DNA from: Bacteroidales bacterium
GTDB lineage: Bacteria; Bacteroidota; Bacteroidia; Bacteroidales; F082
Direction: 5' to 3'
DNA length: 9,661 nt
NCBI GenBank assembly: GCA_017508895.1
Contig: JAFWRA010000221.1
Span: 1 to 9,661 of the forward strand
Shown here piece after piece: positions 5,841-9,661 of this stretch (the first letter of the stretch is position 1; each line of letters opens with the position of its first letter). A model generated the notes under the pieces. It saw only the letters and a program-made list of their open reading frames with translations, had not been told where the DNA came from and did not search any database. The position numbers were made by a program, and so were the translations under genes.

Positions 5841-6599
5841 ATGCCGCGTTATTTCATTCACATGGCTTACAACGGCAGCCGCTACCATGGCTATCAGATT
5901 CAGCCGCACTCCGACAGTGTGCAGGCCACGGTGGAGCAATGCCTGAGCCTCAAGTTGGGGCAACAGGTCTCCATCACGGGCTGCGGGCGCACCGACACAG
6001 GTGTCCATGCGCGGAATTATTATGCCCATTTCGACATGGAGCAAGAGCTGAATGACACGGAAACGCTTGCCCATCAGATGAATGCCTTCCTTCCCGAGGA
6101 CATCGTGATTTACCGGATTTGGCAGGTCGCGCCCGACATGCATGCCCGCTTCGATGCCGTGTCGCGTACGTATCATTATTACATCACGCGCACGAAGAAT
6201 CCCTTCCATACCAACGATGCCTATTTCCTTTATGGCGATTTGGATGTGGCCAAGATGCAGGAAGCCGCCGATATGCTCTTTGAGTATGAGGACTTCACGA
6301 GCTTCTCGAAAGTGCATACCCAAGTGAAGACCAACAACTGCAAGATCATGGAAGCGCGTTGGTTTGAGCAGGACGGCTTGTTGGTGTTCCGCATCAAGGC
6401 CGACCGTTTCTTGCGCAATATGGTGCGGGCCATCGTCGGCACCTTGTTGGAGATAGGGAAGGGGCGCATGAGCTTGGAGGAGTTCCGTGCCGTCATCGAA
6501 CGCAAGGACCGCTGCGAGGCAGGGACTTCAGTGCCAGCCCATGCGCTATTTTTAGAAGAAGTGGAGTATGAAGCACAATCTTTGAATCTTGAATCTTAA
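5841..6599 (+). CDS. truA: tRNA pseudouridine(38-40) synthase TruA
   Basis: Converts uridines 38-40 in the anticodon arm of tRNAs to pseudouridine (EC 5.4.99.12). From ATG 5841 the protein has 252 residues, usual for TruA. Visible marks: MAYNGSRYHGYQ near the start, the catalytic Asp52 in GCGRTDTGVHA, the R-T-Y-H-Y-Y block of the second half, and FLRNMVRAIVGTLLEIGKG near the end. The last residues, S-L-N-L-E-S and the TAA stop, are encoded by the start of a degenerate heptad repeat (from about 6578), so the repeat has either invaded or shaped the C-terminal tail, which lies beyond the conserved core. The transporter gene starts 56 bp downstream on the same strand and may be co-transcribed, though their roles are unrelated. 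Confidence 0.95.
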   Translation: MPRYFIHMAYNGSRYHGYQIQPHSDSVQATVEQCLSLKLGQQVSITGCGRTDTGVHARNYYAHFDMEQELNDTETLAHQMNAFLPEDIVIYRIWQVAPDMHARFDAVSRTYHYYITRTKNPFHTNDAYFLYGDLDVAKMQEAADMLFEYEDFTSFSKVHTQVKTNNCKIMEARWFEQDGLLVFRIKADRFLRNMVRAIVGTLLEIGKGRMSLEEFRAVIERKDRCEAGTSVPAHALFLEEVEYEAQSLNLES

Positions 6600-6644
6600 A
6601 TTTTAAATCTTTGAATTTTAATCTTTGAATTTTGAATCTTTAAA
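6578..6644. repeat. Degenerate heptad repeat (TTGAATC type) spanning the truA stop
   Basis: About nine 7-8 bp units related to TTGAATC, TTAAATC and TTTGAAT follow one another. The array begins inside the last codons of truA, covers nearly the whole gap and ends 11 bp before the transporter start. In GAAT phase the unit is GAATCTT, so it shares the GAAT core with the two arrays upstream of truA. It contains several TTTG and near-TAnnTTTG strings that could serve as promoter parts, but none with proper spacing. Confidence 0.75.
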
Positions 6645-6655
6645 GCTCATTCCCC

Positions 6656-8005
6656 ATGTTCCAGAAGCTCATCCGTTTTTGTGTAAAGCTGGTTCAGAAA
6701 TACTTGCCTGAGCCCTTCATTTTTGCCGTCGTTCTGACTTTGTTGGCCTTCATCATCGCCATGCCCGTATGTAAGCAAACGCCTCTCGAGGTGGTCGAGC
6801 ATTGGGGCAATGGCGTGTGGTCATTGTTGGCTTTCGCTATGCAGATGGCCTTGGTCTTGGTGACAGGTTCGGCCTTGGCGGCGGCGCCTTCCATCAAGAG
6901 GGGCATCAGTGCCATGGCGGCTTTGCCTAAGACACCTGCTGGTGCCATCGCCTTGGTGACGGGCATCTCAGCCATCGCCTGCTGGCTCAACTGGGGCTTC
7001 GGCCTCATCGTGGGCGTCATCTTCGCCAAGGAAATCGCCAAAAAACTCCGCGGTGTCGACTATCGCCTGCTTATCGCATCGGCCTATAGCGGTTTCGTGG
7101 TGTGGCATGCCGGCCTCTCGGGTTCCATCCCGCTGACGATGGCCACAGAAGGCTCCAATCTTGAGGTGGTCACCAAAGGCGCGTTGACGCATCCCATCCC
7201 GATAGGCCAAACCATCCTTGCGCCACAGAACCTCATCATGGTGGCGGTGGTCATAGTGGCCATCGTGCTCGTCAATGCCTTGATGCATCCCAAAGGGGAT
7301 CAAGTGGTTACCATCGAGCCTGCTTTGCTATTTGAGGAAGAGCCTAAGCCTCAACCGAAAGCGACCACACCTGCCGAAAAGTTGGAGAATAGCCGTGTGC
7401 TTTCGTTGATTATCTCTTTGTTGGGCTTGTCCTATTTGGTCATTAAACTGTTCTTCAAAGGCGGCAGCTTCGACCTTGGTGCGGTCATCATGCTGTTCCT
7501 GTTTTTGGGTGTCATCCTGCATGGCACGCCTTTGGCCTATGTCAGAGCTTTTGGCAAGTCGGTGGGAGGCGCTGCAGGCATCTTGTTGCAGTTCCCCTTC
7601 TATGCGGGCATCATGGGCATCATCACAGGAGTGGGTGCTTCGGGAATATGTTTGGGCGAAGTGATCAGCAATGCCTGCGTGTCCATCTCCACGCCAAAAA
7701 CCTATCCTTTGTTTACCTTCTTCTGTGCGGCCATCCTAAATATGTTCGTGCCTTCGGGTGGCGGACACTGGGCCATTCAGGCTCCGATTATGTTCACGGC
7801 AGGCGCGACATTGGGTGTGGCTCCCGGTCTGACGGGCATGGCCATCTCGTGGGGCGATGCCTGGACCAACCTGATTCAGCCTTTCTGGGCCTTGCCAGCC
7901 TTGGCCATTGCCAAGCTGAATGCTAAAGACATCATGGGCTTCTGCATCATCGACCTGTTTGTCACGGGGTTGATTATCTGTGGAGGCTTGTTGCTGTGGG
8001 CGTGA
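6656..8005 (+). CDS. atoE: Short-chain fatty acid transporter, AtoE family
   Basis: An integral membrane protein of 449 residues that matches E. coli AtoE along its length: KYLPEPFIFAVVLTLL (MalY-like identity not implied; AtoE has RWLPDPLIFAMLLTLL), NWGFGLIVG at about 112-120, SGSIPL at about 159, ILLQFPFYAGI at about 310, VPSGGGHWAIQ at 365-375, and AQPFWALPALAIA as QPFWALPALAIA near 405. Long hydrophobic segments recur, e.g. about 20-38, 55-75, 95-125, 188-210, 250-268, 275-300 and 429-449; a charged, Pro-rich loop lies near 225-245. AtoE is taken to move short-chain fatty acids such as butyrate or acetoacetate across the inner membrane. In E. coli it sits with the ato acyl-CoA genes; none is here, so the substrate and direction are open. 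It probably shares transcription with truA. Its stop lies 5 bp from the end of the convergent lipoprotein gene. Confidence 0.9.
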   Translation: MFQKLIRFCVKLVQKYLPEPFIFAVVLTLLAFIIAMPVCKQTPLEVVEHWGNGVWSLLAFAMQMALVLVTGSALAAAPSIKRGISAMAALPKTPAGAIALVTGISAIACWLNWGFGLIVGVIFAKEIAKKLRGVDYRLLIASAYSGFVVWHAGLSGSIPLTMATEGSNLEVVTKGALTHPIPIGQTILAPQNLIMVAVVIVAIVLVNALMHPKGDQVVTIEPALLFEEEPKPQPKATTPAEKLENSRVLSLIISLLGLSYLVIKLFFKGGSFDLGAVIMLFLFLGVILHGTPLAYVRAFGKSVGGAAGILLQFPFYAGIMGIITGVGASGICLGEVISNACVSISTPKTYPLFTFFCAAILNMFVPSGGGHWAIQAPIMFTAGATLGVAPGLTGMAISWGDAWTNLIQPFWALPALAIAKLNAKDIMGFCIIDLFVTGLIICGGLLLWA

Positions 8006-8010
8006 TTCCG

Positions 8011-8574
8011 TCAGAACGAATCCATGCCGTCCCACTCGACCAAGTCGTGGCGGACGTATCCCACCTTGTCTTTTACGCGGATCTTGTACCATTCATCAGT
8101 CTTGCCGAGACATGGATAAGTCTCAGGGACATTGCCTTTCTCGTAGGAGATCTGTGTCACGATAGGGGCAGTGAGCGAAGGCGATTTCCTTATGTTGACA
8201 TGGGTGCGTCGTGTATAAAGAACCCCTTGTTTGTTGGCCGCACTGAATTCCACTATCCGATGACCTTCCTTTGGAACTTCAAAATTGTCCTGAACGGAAA
8301 CCGTATATGTGTTCTCGTTAGTGCTCACATAACGTCCCACCAGATTGCCTTGGTTGTCTAACACCATTTTCATGTTGTCGACAGAGGCTGCTTCTACAGT
8401 GGGGATGTCTGTGTTATTCGGCAAAGTGTTCGTGATGGTGGTCTCGATGGTATCGGTATCGGTAGTATCAACAGGGGTGGTGGAGTCATCGGAGGTATTG
8501 CCTCTGCCGCCACAAGAGAAAGTCGTTATGCTCAGACCCAGCAGGAGCATTACTGCATACAAAGGCCTTTTCAT
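8011..8574 (-). CDS. SH3b-domain lipoprotein
   Basis: A 187-residue exported protein of unknown role. It starts MKRPLYAVMLLLGLS and has a lipobox ending at Cys21 (F-S-C). A Gly-Arg-Gly and Thr/Asp/Asn-rich low-complexity stretch follows (about 22-60), a likely flexible linker. Residues about 65-118 form a segment I do not recognise. Residues about 122-180 look like a bacterial SH3 domain: THVNIRKSPSLTAPIV, a K-G-N turn, D-E-W-Y-K-I, and VGYVRHDLVEW. Bacterial SH3 domains often bind cell-wall peptides, so an envelope role is inferred. No catalytic domain is present. It has its own promoter just downstream of the tRNA terminator and converges with the transporter gene with no terminator between them. 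Confidence 0.82.
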   Translation of the reverse strand: MKRPLYAVMLLLGLSITTFSCGGRGNTSDDSTTPVDTTDTDTIETTITNTLPNNTDIPTVEAASVDNMKMVLDNQGNLVGRYVSTNENTYTVSVQDNFEVPKEGHRIVEFSAANKQGVLYTRRTHVNIRKSPSLTAPIVTQISYEKGNVPETYPCLGKTDEWYKIRVKDKVGYVRHDLVEWDGMDSF

Positions 8575-8602
8575 GGTAAGTCGTTTTTATGGTCAAGTCC
8601 GA

Positions 8603-8636
8603 CAAAAGTACGAAAAAAACCATTATGGAGAACAAA
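8603..8636 (-). promoter_or_regulatory. Promoter of the SH3b lipoprotein gene
   Basis: On the - strand TTTG (8636-8633), a 22-base spacer, then TACTTTTG (8610-8603), an exact TAnnTTTG. The spacer is a little long. The TTTG overlaps the end of the T-tract of the tRNA terminator. The leader would be about 25 nt. Confidence 0.55.
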
Positions 8637-8671
8637 AAGAAAAGAGTAAGGTCGATTTTCAACCTTACTCT
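8634..8671 (-). terminator. Intrinsic terminator of the tRNA gene
   Basis: On the - strand AGAGTAAGGT (8671-8662) pairs with ACCTTACTCT (8652-8643), a perfect 10-bp stem with a 9-base loop, followed by TTTCTTTTT (8642-8634). It starts 8 bp after the tRNA 3' end. Confidence 0.82.
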
Positions 8672-8678
8672 CATTTAG

Positions 8679-8752
8679 TAGCGGGATCGAGAATTGAACT
8701 CGAGACCTCCGGGTTATGAATCCGACGCTCTAACCTGCTGAGCTATCCCGCC
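8679..8752 (-). tRNA. tRNA with anticodon CAU, probably elongator tRNA-Met
   Basis: A 74-nt cloverleaf can be drawn fully. Acceptor GGCGGGA pairs with UCCCGCU, U8 and A9 are in place, the D stem is GCUC/GAGC with G18-G19, the anticodon loop is UUCAUAA, and the T arm is UCGAG-UUCAAUU-CUCGA with discriminator A73. CCA is not encoded. C11-G24 argues against initiator tRNA, which usually has A11-U24. CAU is also the gene-level anticodon of the lysidine-modified tRNA-Ile2, which cannot be excluded by eye. Two pairs are irregular: G1-U72 at the top of the acceptor and A31-C39 in the anticodon stem. It has its own promoter and terminator. Confidence 0.93.
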
Positions 8753-8765
8753 TCGTTTCGGGGTG

Positions 8766-8795
8766 CAAAAATAGATATTATTTCAATACGAACAA
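8766..8795 (-). promoter_or_regulatory. Bacteroidetes-type promoter of the tRNA gene
   Basis: On the - strand TTG (8795-8793), a 19-base spacer, then TATTTTTG (8773-8766), an exact TAnnTTTG. The box ends 13 bases before the tRNA 5' end at 8752, so the precursor leader is short. The spacing is identical to that of the arcA promoter. Confidence 0.75.
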
Positions 8796-8797
8796 GG

Positions 8798-8825
8798 AAA
8801 AAGCGGAAAATATTTTCCGCTTTTT
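8798..8825 (-). terminator. Terminator of the phosphohexomutase gene
   Basis: A perfect 28-bp palindrome: AAAAAGCGGAAAA, central TA, TTTTCCGCTTTTT. On the - strand the GC-rich stem ends in TTTTT and CC. Being symmetric it could work on both strands. It starts 20 bp after the mutase stop and ends 2 bp before the -33 box of the tRNA promoter. Confidence 0.78.
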
Positions 8826-8845
8826 CCAACAATAGTTCTTATCTA

Positions 8846-9661
8846 TCACTCAGTCAGCTCTTTGGCTGCTTGCTCGAGCTTGGCGTCAAGGACCTTAATG
8901 GCCGGTTCAAGACCGTTCGATGTATCGCCTTTCATGCTGAAGTAGAACTTGATCTTCGGCTCAGTGCCCGAAGGACGAATGGTGATCTTCGATCCGCTCT
9001 CGGTGAAGAACTGCAATACGTCGCTCTTCGGCAAGGTGATGGGCGTGACCTTTCCTGTAGTCAAATCCTTGGCTTCTTGAAGCTTGTAGTCGCGGATCTC
9101 AATGACTTTCTCGCCAGCGATGACGGTGGGCGGGGTAGTGCGGAACTTGGCCATCAAAGCCTTGATTTCCTCGGTGCCACTGATGCCTTTCTTGGTCAGG
9201 GAGACGAGTTTCTCCTTGTATAGACCGAACTCCTTGTAGATGTCCATGAGCAGCTGATAGAGCGTCTTGCCTTGCTCAGCAGCCCAGGCAGCGGCCTCGG
9301 CAATCATGCTGGTGGCGATGACGGCGTCCTTGTCGCGGACGAAGTCGCCAGCCAAGTAGCCGTAGCTCTCTTCGCCGCCACCTATGAACTGCTTCTTGCC
9401 TTCGAGTTCGAGGATCTTGTCGGCGATATACTTGAAGCCAGTCAGCACATCGTAACGGTCCACATTGTATTTCTTTGCTATCTCGAAGATCAGCTCGGTG
9501 GTGACGATGGTCTTTACGATGAACTCTTTTCCAGTGAGTTTGCCTAACTCGTTCCAGCGGGTCAGTAGGTAGTAGACGAAGAGGCTACCAGTTTGGTTGC
9601 CGTTGAGCAGGATGAACTCGCCCTTGTCGTCCTTTATGGCGATGCCCACGCGGTCGGCGTC
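8846..9661 (-). CDS. Phosphoglucomutase/phosphomannomutase family enzyme, C-terminal part
   Basis: An alpha-D-phosphohexomutase that moves phosphate between C1 and C6 of glucose or mannose phosphates, linking glycolysis to glycogen and surface-sugar synthesis; cytoplasmic. The 271 visible residues begin exactly at the Mg-binding loop D-A-D-R-V-G and run to the natural stop. The sugar-binding loop GGGEESYG is at visible residues 94-101, and the phosphate-binding loop RPSGTEPK at 229-236. The active-site phosphoserine lies in the missing N-terminal half, beyond the window edge. Bacteroidetes relatives are about 580 residues, so just under half is seen. The GTG at 9649 is an internal Val codon, not a start. 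Glucose versus mannose preference cannot be told from this part. It is followed by a strong terminator. Confidence 0.93.
   Translation of the reverse strand, partial: DADRVGIAIKDDKGEFILLNGNQTGSLFVYYLLTRWNELGKLTGKEFIVKTIVTTELIFEIAKKYNVDRYDVLTGFKYIADKILELEGKKQFIGGGEESYGYLAGDFVRDKDAVIATSMIAEAAAWAAEQGKTLYQLLMDIYKEFGLYKEKLVSLTKKGISGTEEIKALMAKFRTTPPTVIAGEKVIEIRDYKLQEAKDLTTGKVTPITLPKSDVLQFFTESGSKITIRPSGTEPKIKFYFSMKGDTSNGLEPAIKVLDAKLEQAAKELTE

Noticed and set aside
6600..6655. A separate promoter for the transporter inside the repeat
   Set aside because: TTTG and near-TAnnTTTG strings occur but no pair has a spacing close to 19 bases; in such a repeat they are expected by chance.

Overview
The window looks like a chromosomal stretch of an anaerobic Bacteroidales bacterium, probably near Prevotella. 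Four things point there. Perfect TAnnTTTG boxes (the Bacteroidetes -7 element) lie just upstream of several starts, some with a TTG 19 nt further up. Clear Shine-Dalgarno sites are lacking. The tRNA has no encoded CCA. The protein set (solo arginine deiminase, lipoprotein S66 peptidase, AtoE-type transporter) also fits. This placement is inferred from signals and protein resemblance, not from a database search.

Layout. 1-342 (-): partial gene for a phage-type BECR (barnase/EndoU/colicin E5/RelE-like) nuclease-domain protein. 343-822: no large gene, but a candidate structured RNA on + (about 503-646) ending in a clear intrinsic terminator, plus a possible 50-aa membrane peptide on -. 823-2100 (+): a MalY/PatB-type PLP C-S lyase carrying a Tat-like lipoprotein signal. 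2189-3295 (-): S66 LD-carboxypeptidase lipoprotein. 3408-4655 (-): arginine deiminase with a textbook promoter and a hairpin terminator. 4802-5584 (-): aat. 5841-6599 (+): truA, divergent from aat across a 256-bp gap filled with 7-bp tandem repeats. 6656-8005 (+): short-chain fatty acid transporter. 8011-8574 (-): SH3b lipoprotein, convergent with the transporter. 8679-8752 (-): tRNA with anticodon CAU. 8846-9661 (-): C-terminal part of a phosphohexomutase.

Most genes are housekeeping or general metabolism and do not form one pathway. Loose themes are cell-envelope work (three lipoproteins, one a peptidoglycan-type peptidase), sulfur amino acid and arginine breakdown, translation and protein turnover (truA, aat, tRNA), and carbon flow (fatty acid transport, sugar-phosphate mutase).

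The least ordinary parts are the exported PLP enzyme, the heptad repeats that sit where the -33 boxes of aat and truA should be and recur at the 3' end of truA, the candidate RNA at 503-646, and the BECR nuclease at the left edge. I see no CRISPR array, insertion sequence or complete defence system.
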